Assembly (NCBI RefSeq): GCF_002906155.1
Contig: NZ_MUJK01000003.1
Location: 496,001-560,000 of the forward strand
Origin: Pseudomonas laurylsulfativorans
Lineage (GTDB): Bacteria > Pseudomonadota > Gammaproteobacteria > Pseudomonadales > Pseudomonadaceae
Length of the DNA: 64,000 bases
Direction: 5' to 3'
The notes under the pieces were generated by a model that saw nothing but the letters and a program-made list of their open reading frames with translations, ran no database searches and was not told where the DNA came from. Each line of letters starts with the position of its first letter. The first letter of the stretch is position 1. Made by a program: the position numbers and the translations under genes. Of the stretch, positions 8,113 through 15,434 are shown in pieces.

Positions 8113-9043
8113 TAGGCTTGTATTCACTTTGGTTTTTCATCAACGCGAACATCACTCTGGCCAGCTTGCGTGCCAGGATAACCAAGGCTTGAGTACCTTT
8201 TAGGCCTCTGGCCAGATAACTCTCGTAGTACGGTTTCCAGATCGGCGAACGGCTGGCGGCCATGGCGCTGTTGTGAAACAGGCGCCGGAACTCCGAGTCT
8301 CCTCGCTTGGAGAGTCGACGCCTTTGATCCTTTTGTCCTGACTGCCTCACCCGCGGATCCATGCCGAGGAAGGCCACGTATTCGTCGCTGTTAGCAAATT
8401 TTCCACGCAAAAACGCTGTGGCCGCTGCTGTGGCTGTCAGGAGCCCGACACCCTCGACGGCCTGGCAGCGCTTCACCTGATCCTGCATCCCGGCGTCCTC
8501 AGCAATCTCCTTGAGTGTTTTCTGAATCGTTTTTTCGAACTGGGCAATGGCGGCCAAAAGCTGCTTGAACTGTTCTTTGAGCAGGGGTTCGTTTTTCCAG
8601 CTTTGCTTGAGTGCGACACAGCCCCGGACCAACTGAGCCCGGCGACGAAGCAGGCTTTTGAGTTGGGTGTAAGCCTTCGGCGGAGGACTCCAGATCCTCA
8701 GTCTGTCGGACTCCCTGCTCAAGTAACGCGCCAGCAATTCGGCATCCAAGGCATCTGTTTTCGCCCTCATGCCTATTCCGTCGCGGTATTTGTTGAGGCG
8801 ACAGCCATCGATGACATAAACGTCATGGCCCATTTCATGGGCTATTTCCGTTGTATCAAGGTGATAGATATTGGTCGCTTCAAGCGCGATAGCGCTGTTC
8901 GCAGGTAGCGTCTTGAGCCATTGCTTCAGGGCTGATCGCTTGTTCGCGACATTTCGGGTTCGTTCCAGGTCGGATCGATAGATAACAATCTCGTCCTTCG
9001 CCACATCCACACCAACGACCACCTGAGAATCAAGGATTGTCAT
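8081..9043 (-). CDS. IS110-family transposase (DEDD recombinase)
   Basis: Recombinase of 320 residues expected to work with an RNA guide. The RuvC-like DEDD catalytic residues are visible: D13 in VVGVDVAKDEIV, E55 in IALEATNIYH, and D97 and D100 in RAKTDALDAELLARY. The C-terminal Tnp20 domain has the helix-hairpin-helix VEGVGLLTATAAATAF and the likely nucleophilic serine S235 in DPRVRQSGQKDQRRRLSKRG. It begins with ATG behind GGAGG and has no visible frameshift, so it is probably active. Confidence 0.95.
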   Translation of the reverse strand: MTILDSQVVVGVDVAKDEIVIYRSDLERTRNVANKRSALKQWLKTLPANSAIALEATNIYHLDTTEIAHEMGHDVYVIDGCRLNKYRDGIGMRAKTDALDAELLARYLSRESDRLRIWSPPPKAYTQLKSLLRRRAQLVRGCVALKQSWKNEPLLKEQFKQLLAAIAQFEKTIQKTLKEIAEDAGMQDQVKRCQAVEGVGLLTATAAATAFLRGKFANSDEYVAFLGMDPRVRQSGQKDQRRRLSKRGDSEFRRLFHNSAMAASRSPIWKPYYESYLARGLKGTQALVILARKLARVMFALMKNQSEYKPNSMLGGSPQT

Positions 9044-9242
9044 GGCCCACCCTCCGAGCTAGGGTTTAAAGACTTGTTGGGGTTCACCGTTGCGCTGGCT
9101 TGTTTCTATCGTCGGTCCGAGCCGATGCATTCCTTATCGGCGCATTAGGTGAAGGGGTGGGACGAAGTCTCCCACGGTCTGTACTGGTCAGAGTCAGATG
9201 ACGAGCTTTAGTCCCACCCACCCCTTCAAGTCTAAACATACA
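9044..9242 (-). ncRNA. Candidate bridge RNA encoded in the left end of the IS110 element
   Basis: The 199 non-coding bases between the left end and the transposase start are where IS110-group elements encode the bridge RNA. On the minus strand the inverted repeat GAAGGGGTGGG / CCCACCCCTTC (plus-strand 9211–9227 against 9151–9163) closes a large first loop. GCCGAT / ATCGGC (9136–9141 and 9121–9126) makes a second hairpin. In the first loop, GUGGGAG (plus-strand 9169–9175) can pair with CT-CCTAC of the target, including the core, with one G·T wobble. Further along, GAUAGAAAC (9102–9110) resembles the element's right end CATAGAATC. Guide assignments are inferred. Confidence 0.6.
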
Positions 9243-9244
9243 AG

Positions 9245-9459
9245 CTGGCTTGCCAGCGATGGTCGTCAACGAAAACGCGTGTGAACCGGATAAACGCGGC
9301 GCACTGGAGTCCATCGCCGGCAAGCCGGCTCCTACAGGTGAAGGTCAACGCGGTCCCTTGTAGGAGCTGGCTTGCCAGCGATGGTCGTTAACGACAACGC
9401 GTGTGAGCTGGATAAACGCGGCGCACTGGAGTCCATCGCCGGCAAGCCGGCTCCTACAG
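9245..9459. repeat. 122-bp tandem REP/BIME array, right part
   Basis: Continuation of the array after the insertion: the rest of the interrupted unit, then a fifth unit starting GTAGGAGCTGG at 9360 and ending with an inverted REP at 9459. Units differ by only a few bases (for example GTCGTCAACGAAAA against GTCGTTAACGACAA), so the amplification is recent. Confidence 0.95.
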
Positions 9460-9499
9460 ATGTTGCGTTATTGGTGCTTCCCGGGATGGCGTGAAGCGT

Positions 9500-10441
9500 T
9501 CAAGTCCAGCCGTAGCGCACCAGGTGAAAGAAGATCGGCGCAGCAAAACACACCGAGTCCAGCCGGTCGAGCATGCCACCATGGCCTTCGATCATGTGCC
9601 CCCAATCCTTCACGCCACGATCGCGTTTGATCGCCGACATCACGATACCGCCAGCGAACCCCAGCAAGTTGATCAGCAAGGCGATGAACAGTGACTGCCA
9701 GGCGGTGAACGGCGTGATCCACCACAAAGCGCAGCCGATCAGCGAGGCCAGCAGAATGCCACCGACAAAGCCTTCCACTGTTTTCGACGGCGACAGTTTC
9801 GGTGCGATCTTGCGTTTGCCGAACAGCTTGCCGCACACGTACTGCAGCACATCCGACATCTGCACCACGATCACCAGATAGGCGATCAACAGCAGATTTC
9901 GACCTTCATAGCCGGCGATGTCCAGGGTCAGCAGTGCGGGTACGTGGGACACGCAGAACACCGCGATCATCAGGCCCCATTGGACCTTCGAGGCACGCTC
10001 GAGAAAGTGCGTGCTGTCGCCGCCCAGGGAAGCCAGGATCGGCAGCAGCAAAAACACGTAGACCGGGATAAAGATGGAAAACAGCCCGTACCAATCGTAG
10101 TAAATCAACAGGTACTGCAGCGGTAGCGCCAGGTAGAAAGCTGCCACCAGGGCCGGGTAGTCACTGCGGCGGGTCGGCGTGAGGGTCATGAATTCGCGCA
10201 GGGCGTAGAACGACACCATGTAGAACAGCAGGATCACCGCAGTGGTGCCGAGCCAGAAGGCTATCCCGATCACCAGCACCATCACCCACCAGGCGTTGAT
10301 CCGGGCGTTGAGGTTGTCGATCACCGGGTTGGGGATGCCCTGGGTGCGTCGTTTGAGTACGAAACCGATCAGCGAGGCCAAAAGCAGAAACGCGCCAATA
10401 CCGGCAAACAACATCAAGGTCTGTCTGTCCATGTCAGGCAT
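9500..10441 (-). CDS. CdsA-like phosphatidate cytidylyltransferase (YnbB-like)
   Basis: Multi-spanning inner-membrane protein of 313 residues that should make a CDP-activated lipid from CTP and a phosphatidic acid-like substrate. The family signature is at the C terminus: SAIKRDRGVKDWGHMIEGHGGMLDRLDS, with the K-D…GHGG…DR-D pattern. About eight hydrophobic segments precede it. It is the last gene of the six-gene lipid operon and its start overlaps the PlsC-like gene by 8 bases. It is probably a second CdsA dedicated to this operon, as ynbB is in E. coli, not the housekeeping enzyme. Confidence 0.9.
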   Translation of the reverse strand: MPDMDRQTLMLFAGIGAFLLLASLIGFVLKRRTQGIPNPVIDNLNARINAWWVMVLVIGIAFWLGTTAVILLFYMVSFYALREFMTLTPTRRSDYPALVAAFYLALPLQYLLIYYDWYGLFSIFIPVYVFLLLPILASLGGDSTHFLERASKVQWGLMIAVFCVSHVPALLTLDIAGYEGRNLLLIAYLVIVVQMSDVLQYVCGKLFGKRKIAPKLSPSKTVEGFVGGILLASLIGCALWWITPFTAWQSLFIALLINLLGFAGGIVMSAIKRDRGVKDWGHMIEGHGGMLDRLDSVCFAAPIFFHLVRYGWT

Positions 10442-11054
10442 GCTCCCCGGCCAGGTTCAGCAGCGCTTCGCGACTGCGCTCGAGAAACTGCGCCTTGCTT
10501 TCAGCTTCGTCCAGGGCCAGCGCGGCGCCAAAGCTGATGGTGCATAACAGCGGCAGCGGCAGCACGCGCCCCTTGGGCATGACTCGGTTGAGGTTGGCGA
10601 TCCACACCGGAATCAATTGCGCCTGGGGGTACTGCTTCGCCAGGTGATACAGCCCGCTTTTGAAAGGCAGCAGGCCGTCTTCGGGATTGCGCGTGCCTTC
10701 GGGGAAGATAATCAGCGAATCGCCGTTTGCCAGGGCATCGAGCATCGGCTGCAAGGGATTGTCGGCATTGTCCTTGCGCTCCCGGTCAATCAGCACACCA
10801 TTGAACACCCGGTTGATGATGTACCGGCGCAGGGGGCTTTTCAGCCAGTAATCGGCGCCGGCGACCGGTCGGGTGATGTCGCGCAAGGCCGGCGGCAACG
10901 ACGCCCACAGCAGCACGAAATCGCCGTGGCTGCTGTGGTTGGCGAAATAGATGCGCTGCACTGCTTGCGGCGCGCAACCGAGCCACAGGCTGCGGGCGCC
11001 GGTAAGGAGGCGCGCGGCAGAGGTGATGAGGGTGGCAACCACGGGTTCCAGCAT
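10434..11054 (-). CDS. PlsC-like 1-acylglycerol-3-phosphate acyltransferase
   Basis: Acyltransferase of 206 residues. Block I of the family is FANHSSHGDFVLLWA (N-H-x4-D catalytic motif). Block III is SLIIFPEGTRNPEDG (FPEGTR phosphate-binding motif). A further block is LIPVWIANLNRVMPKG. The N terminus is a hydrophobic helix for peripheral membrane attachment. Its start lies 9 bases after the small membrane-protein gene, so translation is coupled. In this operon it may acylate an unusual lysophospholipid acceptor; that is inference from context. Confidence 0.9.
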   Translation of the reverse strand: MLEPVVATLITSAARLLTGARSLWLGCAPQAVQRIYFANHSSHGDFVLLWASLPPALRDITRPVAGADYWLKSPLRRYIINRVFNGVLIDRERKDNADNPLQPMLDALANGDSLIIFPEGTRNPEDGLLPFKSGLYHLAKQYPQAQLIPVWIANLNRVMPKGRVLPLPLLCTISFGAALALDEAESKAQFLERSREALLNLAGEHA

Positions 11055-11063
11055 GAGAACTCC

Positions 11064-11507
11064 TTATCCCGCTACGGCCAGCCAGGGGCCGGCGAAGATG
11101 AAAACCAGGGTCAACAGAACTTGCGCCGCCACCAGCAATGCCTGGCGGCGCAACAGCGTCAGAGCGCCGGCAATACGTTGGTTCCAGGGGCGGTCGGAGC
11201 GATCGGCGGGCTGTAGATTCAGCGCGGTCAGGGCTTGATCCAGGGCCTGGGTGCGCTCGTCGAGATTTGCAGCCCTTTGGGCAAGGTGCTGGAACAGATC
11301 GGCATCGAAAGCAACCCGCACCGCCCAGTATTTCTGCCACAGGCCGAGCACCAGCAGCCCGCTGCCGCAGGTCACGCCCCAGACCCCCGGGTTGCTCAGG
11401 ACGAATTGACTGAGGCCGAGCAAGGCGCCCAACAGGGTGAGCCCGGTGGACAGCCGATCCAGCGAGTCGCCACGACGCAACAGACTGGCTGTCACCTGCA
11501 GTTGCAT
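11064..11507 (-). CDS. Small membrane protein of the lipid operon, function unknown
   Basis: Protein of 147 residues that I do not recognise. It shows two hydrophobic hairpins: LSTGLTLLGALLGLSQFVL with VWGVTCGSGLLVLGLWQ in the N-terminal half, and QALLVAAQVLLTLVFIFAG at the C terminus. A polar coiled-coil-like stretch lies between (LFQHLAQRAANLDERTQALDQALTAL). The start is ATG 11507, one base after the TGA of the preceding gene; the longer frame would begin with a TTG inside that gene. Its fixed place between phosphatase and acyltransferase suggests a scaffold or accessory role in the same pathway. Confidence 0.75.
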   Translation of the reverse strand: MQLQVTASLLRRGDSLDRLSTGLTLLGALLGLSQFVLSNPGVWGVTCGSGLLVLGLWQKYWAVRVAFDADLFQHLAQRAANLDERTQALDQALTALNLQPADRSDRPWNQRIAGALTLLRRQALLVAAQVLLTLVFIFAGPWLAVAG

Positions 11508-11508
11508 A

Positions 11509-12852
11509 TCAATGGACAATGCTGCTCTCCATGCGGGTCGCTACCTGCTGCAGGGCTTTTCGGTGACGGGGGCCCAGCACTATTCCTGGACGTGCGCACT
11601 GGATCAACTGGATGGCGTCATCGACGCTCGTGGCCCGCCCGGTCTTCAGCAGCCAGGCGGCCACCGCGGTGGCGCTGCGCGAATAGCCCAGGGCACAGCA
11701 GACCAGCAACGGCCCTTGCTGACGCAGGTTTTCGATGGCCAGCGCCGCTTCCTCGCATTGCGCGGCGTCAAGTGTCGTAAGGTCCAGGACCGGCAGTGAA
11801 CGGTAGGCAATGGAACCAGGGTTGAGCGAGAGTTCGGCACACAGGTCGAACACTGCAGCAAAGGCACTGTTCTCGAGTTCCCGCCGAGTCGGTATGCGCC
11901 CGAGCCAGACGTTGTCGAGTACCCGGTCGGGATCTGGATTCTTGCGGGTCCATAGGCGCGAGTTGAGCCAGGCGGCGGCCAGATAGGGGGCCAGTAGCCA
12001 GCGGGCGGCGGCTGAAAGGCACCCATTGGCGCGCTTCTGAAAGCCGTCCGCGTCCAGCACGGCGTAATTGAACGCCACCAGCAGCAGCGCCAGCGCCGGC
12101 CAGAGCAGCCACAGCCAGATGCCCCCCGAGGCAAAAGCCGGGACAGTGAAAGCGGTCGCCCCCAGCAGGTAATACAGCGCCAGTTTCCAGCGTTTCCCCC
12201 GGGGTGCCAGATGCGCGGTTTGCAGGAGGGAGCGGCCCTCCAGCGGCCATAGCCAGACACACAGCCAGCCGAGCATCGCACCGGTGGGCAGGTCGATGAA
12301 GTGGTGCTGGTAAGTGGTCAGTACCGAGATCCCGATCAGGGCGAACCAGCCATGCATCGCCATGCGCCAGATGCCCTGCAAGTGTCGCTGATAGCAGGCC
12401 CAGAGGATCACCAGCAAGGCGATGTGCAGCGATGGCGCTTGATTGAACGGTTTGTCAAAGCCGGCGAGAACGTCGAACAACCAGCCAAATACGCCATCCA
12501 GTTCCGGTCGGGCGAAAGTGAAGCGCAGCGGCCAGATCAGAAAACAACTGACGGCAATCACCTGCGCGGTCAGCAGGCGCAAGGCATGGCGTTTCAGTTC
12601 TTCGCGGCTGCGCGGCAGCAGCAGGGACAAGCCGTACAGCAGGTCGATGGACCAATACGGGACAATGGTCCAGGCCCAGAATGGCATGTGGCTTTCCCAG
12701 CCGAACACCAGGCTGCCGACATCGCCGCGCTGGGTGGTGACCCAGGTGGCGAAACCGTAGGTGCCGAAAAACAGCGGCGCCAGCAGCAATAGCCAGAGCA
12801 CCGCCGATTTGCGCAGGCCAGGCTCGCGTGCCGCCGTTGCAGTGAGCTGCAT
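11509..12852 (-). CDS. PAP2 / dual-specificity phosphatase fusion (YnbD-like)
   Basis: Two-domain membrane phosphatase of 447 residues. The first 300 residues are membrane-spanning and carry PAP2-type motifs: APSLHIALLVI (PSxH) and YQHHFIDLPTGAMLG (HxxxD type). The cytoplasmic C-terminal part is a tyrosine/dual-specificity phosphatase with the P-loop VCCALGYSRSATAVAAW (C-x5-R-S). The start ATG 12852 overlaps the TGA of the preceding gene as TGATG. E. coli YnbD has the same fusion. A role in dephosphorylating a lipid head group is inferred. Confidence 0.88.
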   Translation of the reverse strand: MQLTATAAREPGLRKSAVLWLLLLAPLFFGTYGFATWVTTQRGDVGSLVFGWESHMPFWAWTIVPYWSIDLLYGLSLLLPRSREELKRHALRLLTAQVIAVSCFLIWPLRFTFARPELDGVFGWLFDVLAGFDKPFNQAPSLHIALLVILWACYQRHLQGIWRMAMHGWFALIGISVLTTYQHHFIDLPTGAMLGWLCVWLWPLEGRSLLQTAHLAPRGKRWKLALYYLLGATAFTVPAFASGGIWLWLLWPALALLLVAFNYAVLDADGFQKRANGCLSAAARWLLAPYLAAAWLNSRLWTRKNPDPDRVLDNVWLGRIPTRRELENSAFAAVFDLCAELSLNPGSIAYRSLPVLDLTTLDAAQCEEAALAIENLRQQGPLLVCCALGYSRSATAVAAWLLKTGRATSVDDAIQLIQCARPGIVLGPRHRKALQQVATRMESSIVH

Positions 12853-14612
12853 CACGACACCCGTTGCGCGAGGGCCACGCTGAAGATGCCCCACTCATCG
12901 ACGCGCAAGTCGATTCTGCGAAAGCCGGCGGCCTCCACCAGTTGGTCCATTTCCGCCTGGGTGCGCCGGCGCATGACCCAGGCTTGGCCTTCGCGGTGGC
13001 TGGTCAGGGCGCGGGCAATCAGTTCCAGCTGCGGGTGCCAGGGTTGACCGGTATAGACCAGATAGCCACCGGGTTCGACGGCGTCGGCCAGCCCGGCGAG
13101 GGAGGCGCCGACCATTTGATTGTCGGCGAATAACTCGTACAAACCGGATACCACCGCCAGGGTTGGCTTGGGGGCCAGTGCGGCCAGATCGGCGTGGTCG
13201 AAGGCATCGCCCTTGACGAATCGAGCGATCCCTTCCAGGCCTTTTTCGCGGATCAGCGCACTGCCGTCGCGCACATTGATGTCGCTGTAGTCGCGCAACA
13301 GAATCGACTCGGGCAGCGGGCTGACGCCCTGCAAGGCTTCGAGAATGTAGCGCCCGTGTCCGGCGGCGATGTCAACGATGCGCACTTCGTGTCCTCGGTC
13401 GCGCAATTGCTGCATGGCCAGGCGCAGCAATTCCTCGACGTGCAGTTTGCGTTGGCGAATGCCGCGCCAACCGATGGAATCCAGGTAATTGCGGTCGATC
13501 AGGCGGCCGAGACCGGATGTGCCGGTGGGCGTATTGCGATAGACGTAGTCCAGGGTGCTGCCGGAGTCGAAGCCGGTGTCGAACCCCAGCTTGATCCCCG
13601 ACGACAGCTGACTGCCCAGGCGCATGCTGGCGCGGGTCATGCGCCAGTACAGATCGCGCAGGGAGTTGCGCGGCAGCGGCGCGGCCAGCGATTCGGACTC
13701 GGCGCAGGTCAGGCCCAGGCGATCGGCGGCCAGTAGGGAAGGGCGGGCGTTCGGTTGGGCGAAGTTTTGCAGGATGAAGCGGCGTGCGCTGGCGACCGCG
13801 GGCCCGCGATGTTTTTCACCCAGGGTGTCGTGGAAGAACCCCGGCAGCACATGTTTTTCCTTGTGCAGGCTGCCCAGGCGATCGAAGAACTGTTCCTGAG
13901 GATGGCGATGCACGACGAAATCGGCGCCGGAGATCAGCAACTGAACGGGTATCTGAATCGCCTGCGCATCAGCCACGACCCGTTCGGCGGCTTCGTAGAG
14001 GCCGAGCAAGACATTCACTGAAATGGCTTTGGTGATCAGCGGGTCATTGTCGTAGCTGGCGACGCGTTGCGGGTCATGACTCAGAAACCGCGCCTTGACG
14101 TAGCTGTTGACGAAAAAGTTGCCGCGCCACTGGCGCAGCAGTGACAGCCCCTGGCGGGCGAAGGGTACATAGAGCTTGACCTTGAACGCCGGCGACGCCA
14201 GCACCAGCGAGCGTATGCGTGGCGCGTAATCGTGGGCCCAGGTGGCGACGATCACCGCGCCGACGCTCTGGGCGATCACCGCGAGATTTTCCTCGTCTAT
14301 CTGGTAAGTCGTCTTCAGGTGCTCGCAGAAGGTCTGCACGTCGCGCACGCTGGTGGCAAAGCCCGGGCTGTCGCCACGGGCGCCCGGCGAGAGGCCATGG
14401 CCCCGGGCATCCCAGGCAAAGAAGTCGTAGCCGGGCAGGTCCAGTTCATCCACCAGATGGGCAATGCGTCCCGAGTGCTCATGGCCGCGATGAAACAGCA
14501 GCACAGCCTTGCGCGCCTCGTCTGGGGCAGGGTTGCCTGGCCAATATCGGTAGAACAGTTCCACGCCATCATGGGTGGTGAATGTCTGCTGGCGAGCTTC
14601 GCGCATTGCCAA
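12852..14612 (-). CDS. Alpha/beta hydrolase – SAM methyltransferase fusion (YnbC-like)
   Basis: Protein of 586 residues joining two enzymes. Residues 1–290 are an alpha/beta hydrolase: AVLLFHRGHEHSGR, FAWDARGHGLSPG, and a nucleophile region AVIAQSVGAVIVATW where the usual first Gly of GxSxG is Ala. From about residue 390 comes a class I methyltransferase: VRIVDIAAGHGRYILEAL, RDYSDINVRDG, and AVVSGLYELF. The C-terminal MRRRTQAEMDQLVEAAGFRRIDL matches the family's end. Length and order equal E. coli YnbC. It may combine lipid deacylation and head-group methylation; this is inferred. Confidence 0.87.
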   Translation of the reverse strand: MAMREARQQTFTTHDGVELFYRYWPGNPAPDEARKAVLLFHRGHEHSGRIAHLVDELDLPGYDFFAWDARGHGLSPGARGDSPGFATSVRDVQTFCEHLKTTYQIDEENLAVIAQSVGAVIVATWAHDYAPRIRSLVLASPAFKVKLYVPFARQGLSLLRQWRGNFFVNSYVKARFLSHDPQRVASYDNDPLITKAISVNVLLGLYEAAERVVADAQAIQIPVQLLISGADFVVHRHPQEQFFDRLGSLHKEKHVLPGFFHDTLGEKHRGPAVASARRFILQNFAQPNARPSLLAADRLGLTCAESESLAAPLPRNSLRDLYWRMTRASMRLGSQLSSGIKLGFDTGFDSGSTLDYVYRNTPTGTSGLGRLIDRNYLDSIGWRGIRQRKLHVEELLRLAMQQLRDRGHEVRIVDIAAGHGRYILEALQGVSPLPESILLRDYSDINVRDGSALIREKGLEGIARFVKGDAFDHADLAALAPKPTLAVVSGLYELFADNQMVGASLAGLADAVEPGGYLVYTGQPWHPQLELIARALTSHREGQAWVMRRRTQAEMDQLVEAAGFRRIDLRVDEWGIFSVALAQRVS

Positions 14613-14616
14613 TTCC

Positions 14617-15255
14617 TTAGGCTGAAGAGCCGTCTTGTTGTACTTCCTTGAGGCCCTGGCGGACCCGGTTTACCAGTGTGCAGAGCAACAGCACCGCGAT
14701 GATCGCGAACACGCCATTGATCCACAGGGCGCTGATCCAGCCCAGTGCGATGCCGGCGGCCACGACTCCCAGCACGAAGGCCCGGTCACTCTTGCCCATG
14801 GGCCCGTCATAGCGTCGCGAGGCACCGACCATGGGCCCCAGCACGCCGCTGTACTCGGTGAACAAGGCAAGCAGCGTCACCAACAGCACCAGCCACGGGC
14901 TGACATCCGGTAACAGGGCGAAAGGCAGGATCAGCGCACAGTCGGCGGCGATATCGCAAAGTTCATTGAGGTAGGCGCCCAGGCGCGACTGTTGGCCGAA
15001 TTCCCGAGCCAACATGCCATCGATGGCGTTGAGCGCCATGCGCACGATCATCCAGACCGGTACCAGCACAAATACCCAGGGGTGATGCGCGAAACCGGCG
15101 ATCACCGCGCCCACCAGCACCGAACCAATGCCCGCCAGCACCGTGATCTGGTTGGCCGTGGTGCCGTTGTCGAACAAGCGTCGGACCAAGGGGCGCAGGA
15201 GGTTTTGGAAGGCGGGTTTGATCTGGTAGATGCTGGGCACGTTGATGGATCTCAA
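14617..15255 (-). CDS. CDP-alcohol phosphatidyltransferase (YnbA-like)
   Basis: First gene of the lipid operon: 212 residues, about six membrane helices. It should transfer a phosphatidyl group from a CDP-lipid to an alcohol. The catalytic motif DG-x2-AR-x8-G-x3-D-x3-D is present as DGMLAREFGQQSRLG then AYLNELCD. The third aspartate reads Asn, though another Asp follows four residues after the last (CDIAAD). The next gene begins 4 bases after its stop. The acceptor alcohol cannot be told from the sequence. It is not pssA or pgsA by context. Confidence 0.88.
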   Translation of the reverse strand: MRSINVPSIYQIKPAFQNLLRPLVRRLFDNGTTANQITVLAGIGSVLVGAVIAGFAHHPWVFVLVPVWMIVRMALNAIDGMLAREFGQQSRLGAYLNELCDIAADCALILPFALLPDVSPWLVLLVTLLALFTEYSGVLGPMVGASRRYDGPMGKSDRAFVLGVVAAGIALGWISALWINGVFAIIAVLLLCTLVNRVRQGLKEVQQDGSSA

Positions 15256-15434
15256 TCAGTGGCAGAGGGGGGGCGTGATTGAGTGTAGATGGCATCTTGC
15301 GAGGTCGGGGTAAGGCCCGGCAGCCTCTCGATCGGTGCGGCAGGGTCATTGCTCTTGCAGATCCGGCACGACCTTGAGGGTGTCGTCGACGGTTCTGGGT
15401 TCAAGGCATGAAGCGGATCCCTTGCCGCTTCTTC

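Larger units (their letters stand above)
8078..9244 (-). mobile_element. IS110-family insertion sequence inserted in a REP unit
   Basis: 1167-bp element whose transposase gene is on the minus strand. Boundaries follow from the interrupted repeat: the array resumes in phase at 9360, and 9360 − 8071 equals 122 + 1167. The dinucleotide AG (CT on the transposase strand) is present at both junctions (8076–8077 and 9243–9244), matching the 2-base core used by IS110 recombinases. There are no terminal inverted repeats and no longer target duplication. The right end is only 3 bases beyond the transposase stop, while about 200 non-coding bases lie upstream of the gene, which is the layout of the IS110 group rather than IS1111. 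Confidence 0.93.

Noticed and set aside
7705..9459. CRISPR array, considered for the regularly spaced repeats.
   Set aside because: Spacers are also repeated (the whole 122-base unit is duplicated), and the repeat is a REP palindrome; no cas genes are near.
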